DNA from: Streptomyces griseicoloratus
Lineage (GTDB): Bacteria; Actinomycetota; Actinomycetes; Streptomycetales; Streptomycetaceae
Assembly: GCF_014534645.1 (NCBI RefSeq)
Contig: NZ_JACVQF010000199.1
Location: forward strand, 186,001 to 250,000
Reading direction: 5' to 3'
DNA: 64,000 nt
A model generated the notes under the pieces. The model was not told the origin of the DNA, did not search any database, and worked only from the letters and a program-made list of their open reading frames with translations. Position 1 is the first letter of the stretch; each line of letters starts with the position of its first letter. A program made the position numbers and the translations under genes. Below, one piece after another: positions 36,033 through 44,103 of this stretch.

Positions 36033-36758
36033 TCAGGCATCCCGGCGGCGCAGCCGCCAGGCGCCCGCCAGCAGGGCGGCCGCCGTCCACAGGGCGGTCA
36101 CCGCCAGTCCGGTCCAGGGGCCCGGCGTCCCGTCGTACGTCTCGTGCAGCACCACCTGTCCGGCCCTGTCGGGGAGGAAGTCGGTGATGCCGCCCGCCGC
36201 GTCGCCGATGACGAAGGAGACGACGAGGATGAACGGGATCAGCAGGGAGAGCGTGGCCACGCCGCTGCGGAGCAGGGCCGTGAGGCCGGCCGCGAACAGG
36301 GCCATCAGCATGAGGTAGACGCCGCAGCCGACGACGCCCCGCGCCTGTTCCGCCACGGTCAGCCCGTTCGCCGCGGAGCCCAGACCCGCGCGCGCCGCGA
36401 GCAGGGAGGCGAACGCGGTGACCAGTCCGACCGCGAGGGCCGGTACGGCGATGACCGTCACCTTGGCGGCGAACCACCGTCCGCGCCGCGGGACGGCGGC
36501 CAGCGAGAGCCGGATGCCGTTGCCGTGGTACTCGGTCGACACCGCCATGGCGCCGAAGGCGATGGCGGCGATCTGGCCGGGCATGACGCCGGACAGCGAT
36601 GTGAACAGGGGGTCGAAGTCCGGGTCGGAGGAACCGGAGAGACCGGCCAGCGCGGAGAACGCCGTGGTCGCGGCGAACACCGCCAGCAGCGTTCCGCACA
36701 GCGAGCGGAGTGTGCGGATCTTGAGCCACTCGGAACGGAGCACGGGCGTGAATTCCAT
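36033..36758 (-). CDS. ABC-2 type transporter permease
   Basis: The 241-residue protein has six predicted helices and the ABC-2 layout: MEFTPVLRSEWLKIRTLRS at the start, VSTEYHGNGIRLSLAAVPRRGRWFAAKV in the coupling region, then four further helices and a Trp/Arg tail. It pairs with the ATPase ending two bases upstream. Such modules export antibiotics or modify membrane homeostasis, often next to a histidine kinase/response regulator pair as here. Confidence 0.9.
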   Translation of the reverse strand: MEFTPVLRSEWLKIRTLRSLCGTLLAVFAATTAFSALAGLSGSSDPDFDPLFTSLSGVMPGQIAAIAFGAMAVSTEYHGNGIRLSLAAVPRRGRWFAAKVTVIAVPALAVGLVTAFASLLAARAGLGSAANGLTVAEQARGVVGCGVYLMLMALFAAGLTALLRSGVATLSLLIPFILVVSFVIGDAAGGITDFLPDRAGQVVLHETYDGTPGPWTGLAVTALWTAAALLAGAWRLRRRDA

Positions 36759-36760
36759 CG

Positions 36761-37681
36761 TCAGACCTCCTGGGGCGGTGCGGTGAACTCGGCCTCGGAC
36801 GCGGTCAGGTCGAGGTAGGCCTGCTCCAACGTCCCCTCGTCCGCCGCCAGTTCGAGAATCGGTACGCCCGCGGCGGACGTGAGGAGGCCGATGTCGTCCA
36901 CGCGCGCGTGGTGGACGCTCCAGTACCCGTCGGCGTGTTCCACGGCGTCGTGTCCGTGCCGGGCGAGGACCCTCTTGAGAGCGGTGGGGTCCGTGGTGCG
37001 GATCCTGACGCGGGGCTGCACGCGTGCGTCGATGAACTCCCGCATGGGCGTGTCGGCCAGCAGACGGCCCCGCCCGAGGACCACCAGGTGGTCGGCGAAG
37101 GACGCGGTCTCGTTCATCAGGTGGCTGGAGACCAGGACGGTGCGGCCCTCGGCCGCGAGCCGGCGCAGCAACTCCCGGATCCAGATGATGCCTTCGGGAT
37201 CGAGGCCGTTGGACGGTTCGTCCAGCATGACCACCCCGGGATCGCCGAGCAGGGCGGCGGCGATGCCCAGCCGCTGACGCATGCCCAGGGAGTACGTCCT
37301 CACCCGGCGGCGTGCCACCGACGCGATCCCCGTCTCCTCCAGGACCTCGTCCACCCGGCGCACCGGGATGCGGTTGCTCGCCGCCAGGACGCGCAGGTGG
37401 TCGCGGCCGGTGCGCGAGCCGTGCGCGGCGTGCGCGTCGAGCAGGGCGCCGACGTGCCGCAGGGGCTCGTTGAGCGAGGCATAGGCGCGTCCGCCGACGG
37501 TGGCGGCCCCGGAGGTGGGCCGGTCCAGGCCCAGCACCAGGCGCATGGTGGTGGACTTTCCGGCGCCGTTGGGGCCGAGGAAGCCGGTGACGCGGCCGGG
37601 TCGCACGGAGAAGGTGAGGTGGTCGACGGCTCGTCGGGTGCCGTACTCCTTGGTGAGGTCTCGCACGTCGATGCTGGTCAT
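36761..37681 (-). CDS. ABC transporter ATP-binding protein (drug-exporter type)
   Basis: The 306-residue ATPase has Walker A LGPNGAGKSTT, a YSLGMRQRLGIAAALLG signature (LGMRQR instead of LSGGQ, usual in the DrrA/BcrA subgroup), Walker B VMLDEPSNGLDPEG, and SSHLMNE for the H-loop. A C-terminal domain of about 90 residues follows. The next gene, two bases on, is its permease. It is divergent from the histidine kinase, which may sense and control it. Confidence 0.92.
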   Translation of the reverse strand: MTSIDVRDLTKEYGTRRAVDHLTFSVRPGRVTGFLGPNGAGKSTTMRLVLGLDRPTSGAATVGGRAYASLNEPLRHVGALLDAHAAHGSRTGRDHLRVLAASNRIPVRRVDEVLEETGIASVARRRVRTYSLGMRQRLGIAAALLGDPGVVMLDEPSNGLDPEGIIWIRELLRRLAAEGRTVLVSSHLMNETASFADHLVVLGRGRLLADTPMREFIDARVQPRVRIRTTDPTALKRVLARHGHDAVEHADGYWSVHHARVDDIGLLTSAAGVPILELAADEGTLEQAYLDLTASEAEFTAPPQEV

Positions 37682-37737
37682 GGCATCAGCGTGGCCGGTC
37701 CCACGGGGGTGGGGCTTCCCCCGCCGGTGGAGATCGT

Positions 37738-37755
37738 CTCCCCCGTGCGGGGGAG
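37738..37755. promoter_or_regulatory. Inverted repeat between exporter and histidine kinase genes
   Basis: ctccccc gtgc gggggag is a perfect 7-bp inverted repeat in the 108-base divergent gap. It could be a response-regulator operator or a leader hairpin of the kinase message. A second G/C repeat (ggtggggcttccccc) lies just upstream. Confidence 0.4.
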
Positions 37756-37789
37756 GCCGGTTGTCAGTGGCCGCTGGCAGGATGACGGA

Positions 37790-38944
37790 ATGGTCCGCTT
37801 GCTCCGCCCGCTCCTCCGCGGGACGACGTACACCCGGCTGCTGCATCTGTGGGTGCCGGTCGCGGCTTTCAGCGTGTGGATGTTCATCGAGCCGGAGCTG
37901 CCGTGGGTGCCCGCGCTGGTGGTGATCCCGGTCGGGCTGATCCCGGCCGTGCGTGTGGGCGAGGGAGTGCAGGCGCGGCTGCTGCTGACACCGGGCGAGC
38001 GGGAGCCGGGCATCTCCGTGGAGCCGGCGACGACCTGGCGGGACCGGCTGCGGACGGTGCTGTGGCTGGAAGTACGGCTGGTGCTGGGCGCGGTGGCGGC
38101 CTTCGCCACGGTCTGGCTGCCGATCCTCGCGTACACGGCCGCCGCGGGCGTCGTGGAACCGGTGCCCGAGGACATCCCCGTCCTGCACGGTGCGCAGCCT
38201 CACTGGGCGTACGCCCTGGCGGCACCGCTCCCGCTGGTCGTGCTGTACGCGGTGGTGGTCGGCCTCGGTGAGCTGGCCGCAGCCGTGGCGCGCCGGCTGC
38301 TCGGCCCGTCCGCTGCCGAACGCCTCGCGGCCCTGGAGGAACGCACCGAGCAGCTCCTGGAACGCAACCGCATCGCGCGCGAACTGCACGACTCCATCGG
38401 CCACGCGCTGACCGTCGCCGTGGTGCAGGCGGGCGCCGCGCGGGCGGCGGGCAGCCCCGAGTTCACCGACCGGGCCCTGGAGGCGATCGAGGAGACCGGC
38501 CGGGCCGCCCTGGAGGACCTGGAACGCGTGCTCGGTGTGCTGCGTGAGTCGGGGCAGCCGGCGAGCAGCCGGCCGACGCTCGTGGACGCCGACCGGCTGC
38601 TGGAGTCGGCCCGCGCCTCCGGGGCGAAGGTGGACGCCGAGGTGACGGGCCCCGTGGACACCCTTCCGGGCCCGGTCTCCCGCGAGGGCTACCGCATCCT
38701 GCAGGAGGCGCTGACCAATGTGCTGCGGCACGCGGGCGCGGTGCCCGCGCGGGTCCGCGTCCGGGTGACGGACGGTGCCCTCAGCCTGGAGGTGCGCAAT
38801 CCGCTGGCGGACGGCAGGGCCGGCCCCGGGCGCGGCAGCGGGCTGCGCGGCATACGCGAGCGTGCCGCGCTGCTCGGCGGGCGGGCGCACACGGGGCCCG
38901 ACGACGGTGACTGGCAGGTGCGCGTGGAGCTGCCGCTGGGCTGA
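37790..38944 (+). CDS. Sensor histidine kinase (NarL/LiaS-like)
   Basis: The 384-residue kinase has four N-terminal membrane segments (VPVAAFSVWMFI, LVVIPVGLIPAV, VLGAVAAFATVWLPILAY, PLPLVVLYAVVVGL). A short coiled linker (RLAALEERTEQLLERNRIARELHDSIGH) with His200 in HisKA_3 follows, then an HATPase domain (ILQEALTNVLRHAG, GSGLRGIRERAALLGG). No large sensor domain is present; it is an intramembrane-sensing type. The response regulator follows by 14 bases, and an ABC-2 exporter diverges upstream. Confidence 0.92.
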   Translation: MVRLLRPLLRGTTYTRLLHLWVPVAAFSVWMFIEPELPWVPALVVIPVGLIPAVRVGEGVQARLLLTPGEREPGISVEPATTWRDRLRTVLWLEVRLVLGAVAAFATVWLPILAYTAAAGVVEPVPEDIPVLHGAQPHWAYALAAPLPLVVLYAVVVGLGELAAAVARRLLGPSAAERLAALEERTEQLLERNRIARELHDSIGHALTVAVVQAGAARAAGSPEFTDRALEAIEETGRAALEDLERVLGVLRESGQPASSRPTLVDADRLLESARASGAKVDAEVTGPVDTLPGPVSREGYRILQEALTNVLRHAGAVPARVRVRVTDGALSLEVRNPLADGRAGPGRGSGLRGIRERAALLGGRAHTGPDDGDWQVRVELPLG

Positions 38945-38958
38945 TCTACGCTGAGCGG

Positions 38959-39621
38959 ATGCCGGTCAGAGTGCTCCTCGTCGACGACGAACCCCTCGTA
39001 CGCGCGGGCCTGCGCGCCGTCCTGGAGGCCCAGCCGGACATCGAGGTCGCCGGGGAGGCGGCCGACGGTGCGGCGGTCATCCCGCTGGTGCGGCAGTTGC
39101 GGCCCGACGTGGTCGCCATGGACGTGCGGATGCCGCTGCTGGACGGCATCGAGGCCACCCGTGCCCTGCTGCGCACGGTGGCCGATCCGCCGCGGATCCT
39201 CGTGGTGACGACCTTCGAGAACGACGAGTACGTGTACGAGGCGCTGCGCGCGGGTGCCGATGGCTTCCTGCTCAAGCGGGCCCGGCCGGCCGAGATCGTG
39301 CACGCGGTGCGGTTGATCGCCGAGGGCGAGTCGCTGCTGTTCCCGGCCTCGGTGCGGCAGCTCGCCGCCGAGTACGGCGACGGCGGCGGGAACCGTGCGG
39401 CGCGGGCGGCGCTGGAGCGGGCCCGGCTGACCGAGCGGGAGGGCGAGGTGCTCCGGCTGATGGCGCGCGGGCTGTCGAACGCGGAGATCGCGACCCGGCT
39501 GGTCGTCGGCACGGAGACGGTGAAGTCGCATGTGAGCGCGGTGCTGTCGAAGCTGGGGGCGCGGGACCGCACACAGGCGGTCATCGCGGCGTACGAGTCG
39601 GGGTTCGTGGCGCCGGGATGA
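38959..39621 (+). CDS. NarL/FixJ-type response regulator
   Basis: The 220-residue regulator has the acidic pair at residues 9-10 (LLVDDEP), the phospho-acceptor Asp55 (VAMDVRMP), Thr/Lys switch residues (VVTTF, LLKRA), and a C-terminal LuxR HTH (LTEREGEVLRLMARGLSNAEIATRLVVGTETVKSHVSAVLSKL). It partners with the upstream histidine kinase. The nearby ABC-2 exporter is a natural target. Confidence 0.94.
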   Translation: MPVRVLLVDDEPLVRAGLRAVLEAQPDIEVAGEAADGAAVIPLVRQLRPDVVAMDVRMPLLDGIEATRALLRTVADPPRILVVTTFENDEYVYEALRAGADGFLLKRARPAEIVHAVRLIAEGESLLFPASVRQLAAEYGDGGGNRAARAALERARLTEREGEVLRLMARGLSNAEIATRLVVGTETVKSHVSAVLSKLGARDRTQAVIAAYESGFVAPG

Positions 39622-39734
39622 TCCGGCGGGCGGGGCGGTCCGTGCGGGCGGCCTCACGGGTGCCCGGCACTCGCCGGGGTGCGGCGGGCCGAGTACGATC
39701 CGGCCAACACGCGCACGAGCTGGGAGGACGGACG

Positions 39735-40889
39735 TTGGGGCGGCTGACCGGCGGGGATCCCTCGCTGCTGCGGAGGATCAATTCCGCGGTGGTGCTGCAC
39801 GCGCTGCGTGCCGCGGACTGTGCGACGCTGACCGAGATCACCCGGGTGACGGGGCTGTCCCGGCCCACCGTGGAAGGCGTCGTCGAGGGGCTCATCGAGG
39901 CCGGTCTGGTCGTCGAGACGGCCCCCGACGAGGGCACGGCCCGGCGCCAGGGGCGGCCCGCGCGGCGGTTCCGGTTCCGGGCGGAGGCGGGGCACCTGCT
40001 GGGCCTGGAAATCGGCCCGCACCGCGTCGCCGCGCTCCTCGCCGACCTGGACGGGCGGGTGATCGGCGCCCAGGCGAAGGACGTCCACGAGACCGCTCCC
40101 GCCGACGAGCGCCTGGAACGGCTGCGCACGGCGGTCGCCGAGCTGTTGCGCCGGGCCGGTGTGGCCCGGGGGTCCCTGCGTGCCGTGGGGGCGGCGACGC
40201 CGGGGATAGTCGAGGCGGACGGCACGGTCCGGCTGAGCACCGCGCTGCCCGAGTGGACGGGCCTGCGCCTGGGCGAGCGGCTGAGCCGATCCTTCAAGTG
40301 CCCGGTGCTGGTGGAGAACGACGCGAACGCGGCGGCGGTCGCCGAGCACTGGAAGGGCTCCGCGACCGAGTCCGACGACGTGGTGTTCGTGCTGGCCGGG
40401 CTGAGCCCGGGGGCCGGTTCGCTGATCGGCGGCCGGCTGCACCGCGGGTACGGCGGGGCGGCCGGCGAGATCGGCGCGCTGCACCTGCTGGGCCGGGAGG
40501 TGACGCCGGAGACGCTGCTGTCCACCACGGACGAGCCGCTGCACCCGCTCGACGAGCAGGCGGTCGCCAAGGTGTTCGCCCAGGCCCGGGACGGCGACCG
40601 GCGGGCGCGTGCGGCCGTCGACCGCTTCATCCAGCGGCTGGTGCACGACGTGGCGGCGCTGGCGCTGGCCCTGGATCCGGAGCTGGTCGTCATCGGAGGC
40701 TGGGCCGCCGGTCTCGACGGCGTACTGGAGCCGCTGCGGCGGGAGTTGGCCCGCTACTGCCTCAGGCCCCCGAAGGTGACCCTGTCGCTCCTCGGCGAGG
40801 CGGCCGTGGCGACGGGGGCGCTGCGGCTGGCCCTCGATCACGTGGAGGAGCAGCTGTTCGCGGTCGAGGGCACGACGGCACGCCGCTGA
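39735..40889 (+). CDS. ROK-family transcriptional regulator
   Basis: The 384-residue protein has an N-terminal MarR-like winged HTH (LLRRINSAVVLHALRAADCATLTEITRVTGLSRPTVEGVVEGLIEAGLV). A ROK sugar-kinase-like domain follows (LGLEIGPHRVAALLADLDGRV, VENDANAAAVAEHW, GGAAGEIGALH). The CxCGxxGCxE zinc motif of typical ROK proteins is absent. The ROK glycine pattern is partly kept, so it is a regulator rather than a kinase. TTG 39735 with GGGAGGA upstream is the preferred start. It may respond to a sugar; the target is unknown. Confidence 0.87.
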   Translation: MGRLTGGDPSLLRRINSAVVLHALRAADCATLTEITRVTGLSRPTVEGVVEGLIEAGLVVETAPDEGTARRQGRPARRFRFRAEAGHLLGLEIGPHRVAALLADLDGRVIGAQAKDVHETAPADERLERLRTAVAELLRRAGVARGSLRAVGAATPGIVEADGTVRLSTALPEWTGLRLGERLSRSFKCPVLVENDANAAAVAEHWKGSATESDDVVFVLAGLSPGAGSLIGGRLHRGYGGAAGEIGALHLLGREVTPETLLSTTDEPLHPLDEQAVAKVFAQARDGDRRARAAVDRFIQRLVHDVAALALALDPELVVIGGWAAGLDGVLEPLRRELARYCLRPPKVTLSLLGEAAVATGALRLALDHVEEQLFAVEGTTARR

Positions 40890-40892
40890 TGC

Positions 40893-40910
40893 GCCGGCCC
40901 GTCGGCCGGC
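40893..40910 (+). terminator. Hairpin after the ROK regulator
   Basis: gccggcc cgtc ggccggc is a perfect 7-bp stem with a 4-base loop, three bases after the stop codon of the ROK gene. There is no T-run, as is common in Streptomyces. The remaining 175 bases up to the gntR stop contain no gene. Confidence 0.5.
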
Positions 40911-41087
40911 ACGCGGGACCGGCGGCTCGCGCCGCACGGAGGCGGTCCGAACGGCTTCGCGCGGCCCGCGGGGCGGTCCGACCGGGGACGGTGCGGGGAC
41001 CTCGCCGGCGCGACGGGGGTGTGCTCTCCCGCCCGGAGTTGCGCCGAGCCGTCCTCCGTACTCCGTCCTCCGAGCGGGCCGGGCCGG

Positions 41088-41849
41088 TCAGGATGCCTGG
41101 GTCTGCGGGCCGTGGTGGATCTCGACGTCCCCGGAGTCCCCGAACGTCAGCCGGCAGGTGTCGGCACGGTAGGTGGCGGTCGAGAGCGCGGCGGTGCGGC
41201 CCTCGGCGGTGTAGCGGGTGGTGACCACGAGGACGGGCGCCCCGGGAAGGCGGTCCAGTTCCCTGGCGTCGTCGGCGCGGGCCGAGCCCAGTTCCACGGC
41301 GCTGTCCTGGTGGTCCAGCTCCAGGCGCTGCAGCTCGCGCAGCACGGCACGCGCGCGTGCGGGCCCGGACGGCGCGTCGATGGCGGAGAGGTCGGGCACG
41401 GAGGTCTGCGGGATGTACAGCAGCTCCGCCGCGACGGGCTGGCCGTGCGTCACGCGGGAGCGGCGGACCGTGTGCACCGGCTCGTCCCGGCCGGTCCCAA
41501 GAGCCTCGGCGACCGGCGCGGGCGGGGCCGCCAGGGTGCAGTCGACCGGCTGCCAGGCGTCGCCGGCCGTGCCCGGCCAGGTGTGCCGCTGCGTGCCGAC
41601 GGCCACGCCGACGCGCGGCGGGGCGACGGTCGTACCGACACCGCGGCGGCGCTGGAGCCTGCCTTCCAGTTCCAGTTGTTCCAGGGCCTGGCGGAGGGTG
41701 GCGCGGGCGACACCGAAGCGTGCGGCGAGGTCGCGCTCGTTGGGCAGGATCTCGCCCACCGAGAACTCCGAGTCCAGTGCCTCGCTGAGCACGGTCCTGA
41801 GATGCCAGTACTTCGGTTCCGGCACCGGTTCCAGCTGCGTGGTCCCCAC
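41088..41849 (-). CDS. GntR-family regulator with UTRA domain (HutC subfamily)
   Basis: The 253-residue protein has a winged HTH (YWHLRTVLSEALDSEFSVGEILPNERDLAARFGVARATLRQALEQLELEGRLQRRRGVGTTV). A UTRA effector domain follows (EPVHTVRRSRVTHGQPVAAELLYIPQTSVPDL..., VTTRYTAEGR). DasR is the best-known relative. The GTG at 41849 has GGAGG five bases upstream and gives the conserved GTTQLE start; a GTG 18 bases upstream is less likely. Its promoter contains a DasR-like palindrome, so it probably regulates itself. Confidence 0.9.
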   Translation of the reverse strand: MGTTQLEPVPEPKYWHLRTVLSEALDSEFSVGEILPNERDLAARFGVARATLRQALEQLELEGRLQRRRGVGTTVAPPRVGVAVGTQRHTWPGTAGDAWQPVDCTLAAPPAPVAEALGTGRDEPVHTVRRSRVTHGQPVAAELLYIPQTSVPDLSAIDAPSGPARARAVLRELQRLELDHQDSAVELGSARADDARELDRLPGAPVLVVTTRYTAEGRTAALSTATYRADTCRLTFGDSGDVEIHHGPQTQAS

Positions 41850-41925
41850 CCTGTCCTCCGCAATCACCGTGGTCCGGCGGCGTTTTAGCGCCCTTGTTTA
41901 TTAAAGGTTGTTGCAGTTCTCTGCG

Positions 41926-41960
41926 ACCATAGGACGGCCCTCACCCTTGGTCAAGACCAA
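41926..41960 (-). promoter_or_regulatory. gntR promoter with overlapping dre-like operator
   Basis: On the minus strand TTGACC (41954-41949), a 17-base spacer and TATGGT (41931-41926) form a good sigma-70 promoter. The 14-bp inverted repeat ttggtc aa gaccaa (41947-41960) covers the -35 box. It matches the core of the GntR/DasR site (tggtctagacca), so binding would block the promoter. Confidence 0.7.
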
Positions 41961-42048
41961 TCCTCGATCGCCTGTGCGTGCCGTGGTGCCGTGCCACGAA
42001 GGGTTCACGGGGCGTTCGCACGGGGCCGTCCGCGGGACACGGAACGGC

Positions 42049-42075
42049 GAAGCCCCCGTCACGGACGGGGGCTTC
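42049..42075 (-). terminator. Hairpin terminator after the ECF41 sigma gene
   Basis: gaagcccccgtc acg gacgggggcttc is a perfect 12-bp stem with a 3-base loop, 31 bases past the stop of the minus-strand sigma gene. It also lies upstream of gntR transcription and would insulate that promoter. Confidence 0.75.
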
Positions 42076-42106
42076 GGTCGCGGGAAACGGGGGACGGGGG
42101 CGTGGC

Positions 42107-42991
42107 CTAGACGGCGGCCAGGGCCCGCAGCTTGTCGGGGTTGCGGACGATGTACACGGACTGGATCCGCCCGTCGGCGACGTCGAGCTGGAAGACGGAG
42201 TCGGGCTTGTCCCCGGACAGGGCCAGCAGGGCGGGGCCGCCGTTGACCTCCAGGAAGCGGTAGGAGAAGTCCGGGATGCCCTTCCGCGCGGCGCCGACCA
42301 GGAAGCGGGCCACCTTGTCGGCGCTCTCCAGGACGCGCAGCGGGGCCCTGGACTTGCCGCCGCTGTCGCCGACCAGCCGGACGTCCGGGGCGAGCAGCGA
42401 CATCAGTCCTTCGAGGTCGCCGTCGGCCGCGGCGGCGAGGAACCGCTCGGTGAGGTCCCGGCGCTGGGCGGGGTCGACGTCGTAGCGGGGCCGCCGCTCG
42501 TCGACGTGCCTGCGGGCCCGCCCGGCGAGCTGGCGCACCGCGGACTCCGAGCGGTCGAGCATGGCGCCGATCTCGGCGTAGGGGTAGCCGAAGGCCTCCC
42601 GGAGCACGAAGACCGCCCGCTCCAGCGGCGACAGCGACTCCAGGACGACGAGGACGGCGAGGGAGACGGAGTCGGCGAGCACGGCCCGCTCGGCGGTGTC
42701 GGGGACGGTGTCCCCGAAGTCCGTGACGTACGGTTCGGGCAGCCAGGGGCCGACGTACGTCTCGCCCCGCGACTTGATCTGGCGCAGCCGGTCGATGGCG
42801 AGCCGGGTGGTGACGCGCACCAGGTAGCCGCGCGGCTCACGGACGTCGGCCCGGTCGGAGCCGGACCAGCGCAGCCACGCCTCCTGGACCACGTCCTCCG
42901 CGTCGGCCAGCCGGCCCAGCATGCGGTAGGCGACGCCCAGGAGGACGGGGCGGTGCTCTTCGAAGACATCGGTCGCGGTGTCGGTGGTCAC
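42107..42991 (-). CDS. sigJ: ECF41-type sigma factor with SnoaL-like C-terminal domain
   Basis: The 294-residue protein has sigma region 2 (FEEHRPVLLGVAYRMLGRLADAEDVVQEAWLRW), region 4 (LSPLERAVFVLREAFGYPYAEIGAMLDRSESAVRQLAGRARRHV), and a fused SnoaL/NTF2 domain at the C-terminus. Diagnostic ECF41 marks are YVGPWLPEP in the linker and NPDKL near the end. The SnoaL domain is thought to replace an anti-sigma factor and set activity. The GTG at 42991 follows GGAG. It is divergent from an alpha/beta hydrolase that may be its target. The sigJ symbol is used by analogy. Confidence 0.9.
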   Translation of the reverse strand: MTTDTATDVFEEHRPVLLGVAYRMLGRLADAEDVVQEAWLRWSGSDRADVREPRGYLVRVTTRLAIDRLRQIKSRGETYVGPWLPEPYVTDFGDTVPDTAERAVLADSVSLAVLVVLESLSPLERAVFVLREAFGYPYAEIGAMLDRSESAVRQLAGRARRHVDERRPRYDVDPAQRRDLTERFLAAAADGDLEGLMSLLAPDVRLVGDSGGKSRAPLRVLESADKVARFLVGAARKGIPDFSYRFLEVNGGPALLALSGDKPDSVFQLDVADGRIQSVYIVRNPDKLRALAAV

Positions 42992-43076
42992 CGCTCCATC
43001 CCAGCGGACGCGTCCGGCGCTGTCCAGGAGGAATCCCCCCGGCCGGGACGGGAGCGCAGTGCGGGGACGCCTGGGG

Positions 43077-43111
43077 GCTACCCGTCGGTAGCTTTTACTG
43101 ACAGGCTGTCT
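43077..43111. promoter_or_regulatory. Two palindromes between the sigma and hydrolase genes
   Basis: gctacc cgtc ggtagc (43077-43092) is a 6-bp inverted repeat, and tgacag g ctgtct (43099-43111) is a near-perfect 13-base palindrome with a perfect 11-base core. A ctacc half-site follows at 43110. They sit in the 230-base divergent region and look like repressor operators. The second resembles common TetR-type sites. No matching TetR gene is adjacent. Confidence 0.5.
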
Positions 43112-43224
43112 ACCGCAATCCGCCCGGCGCACGCCGGCGGCACACCGCCGCCGGCCGTCACCGGGAGCCCGGCACCGAAAGCCCGTCACCGCAGCCCGTC
43201 ACCACGCGTCCGACAAGGAGCCCC

Positions 43225-44103
43225 ATGTCCGCGACCGTCTCCTTCACGGCCCCGACCCCGCACGGCCCGCAGCGCGTCACCCTCGCCTACGCGCGCGTGG
43301 GCGCCGGCGAGCCACTGATCCTGCTGCACGGCATAGGCCACCACCGCCAGGCCTGGGACCCGGTGGTGGACATCCTCGCGACCGAGCGCGACGTGATCGC
43401 CGTGGACCTGCCCGGGTGCGGACGGTCACCGGCGCTGCCGGACGGACTGCCGTACGACCTGCCGACGGTGAACGCCGTGCTCGGCGCGTTCTGCGCGGCG
43501 CTGGAGCTGGACCGGCCGCATGTGGCGGGCAACTCGCTGGGCGGTCTGCTCGCCCTCGAACTCGGCCGGGAGAACCTCGTGCGGTCCGTCACCGCCCTGT
43601 CCCCGGCCGGCTTCTGGTCCGAGGCCGAGCGGCGCTACGCGTTCGGCGTGCTGAGGGGAATGCGGGCGACGGCCCAGCGCCTGCCGCTGTCCCTGGTCGA
43701 GCGGCTGTCCCGTTCGGCGGCCGGCCGCACGGTGCTGACCAGCACGATCTACGCCCGGCCGGGACGGCGCTCCCCGGAGGCCGTGGTCGCCGAGACGCTG
43801 GCGCTCGCGCACGCCGAGGGCTTCTTCGAGACCCTGCGGGCCGGACGGAGCGTCCGGTTCACCGACGACGTCCCCGGCCTGCCCGTCACCGTGGCCTGGG
43901 GCAGCCGGGACCGGCTGCTCGTGCCCCGGCAGGGCATACGGGCCAAGCACGCCATACCGCGGGCCCGGCTGGTGCGGCTGCCCGGCTGCGGTCACGTCCC
44001 GATGAACGACGACCCGGCGCTGGTGGCCCGCGTCGTCCTCGACGGCAGCAGGGCTCAGCCGGCCAGCGCCTTGAGGACCTCGTTCAGTACGGTCACGTTG
44101 TAG
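43225..44103 (+). CDS. Alpha/beta hydrolase
   Basis: The 292-residue cytoplasmic protein has the oxyanion motif LHGIGHHRQAW, AVDLPGCGRS, the nucleophile elbow GNSLGG, an acid in WGSRDRLLVPRQG, and the catalytic His in LPGCGHVPMNDDP. It resembles epoxide-hydrolase/haloperoxidase-type hydrolases. It is divergent from the ECF41 sigma gene. The last 49 bases overlap the 3' end of the convergent lipase gene, so the C-terminal 16 residues are coded antisense to that gene. Confidence 0.88.
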   Translation: MSATVSFTAPTPHGPQRVTLAYARVGAGEPLILLHGIGHHRQAWDPVVDILATERDVIAVDLPGCGRSPALPDGLPYDLPTVNAVLGAFCAALELDRPHVAGNSLGGLLALELGRENLVRSVTALSPAGFWSEAERRYAFGVLRGMRATAQRLPLSLVERLSRSAAGRTVLTSTIYARPGRRSPEAVVAETLALAHAEGFFETLRAGRSVRFTDDVPGLPVTVAWGSRDRLLVPRQGIRAKHAIPRARLVRLPGCGHVPMNDDPALVARVVLDGSRAQPASALRTSFSTVTL

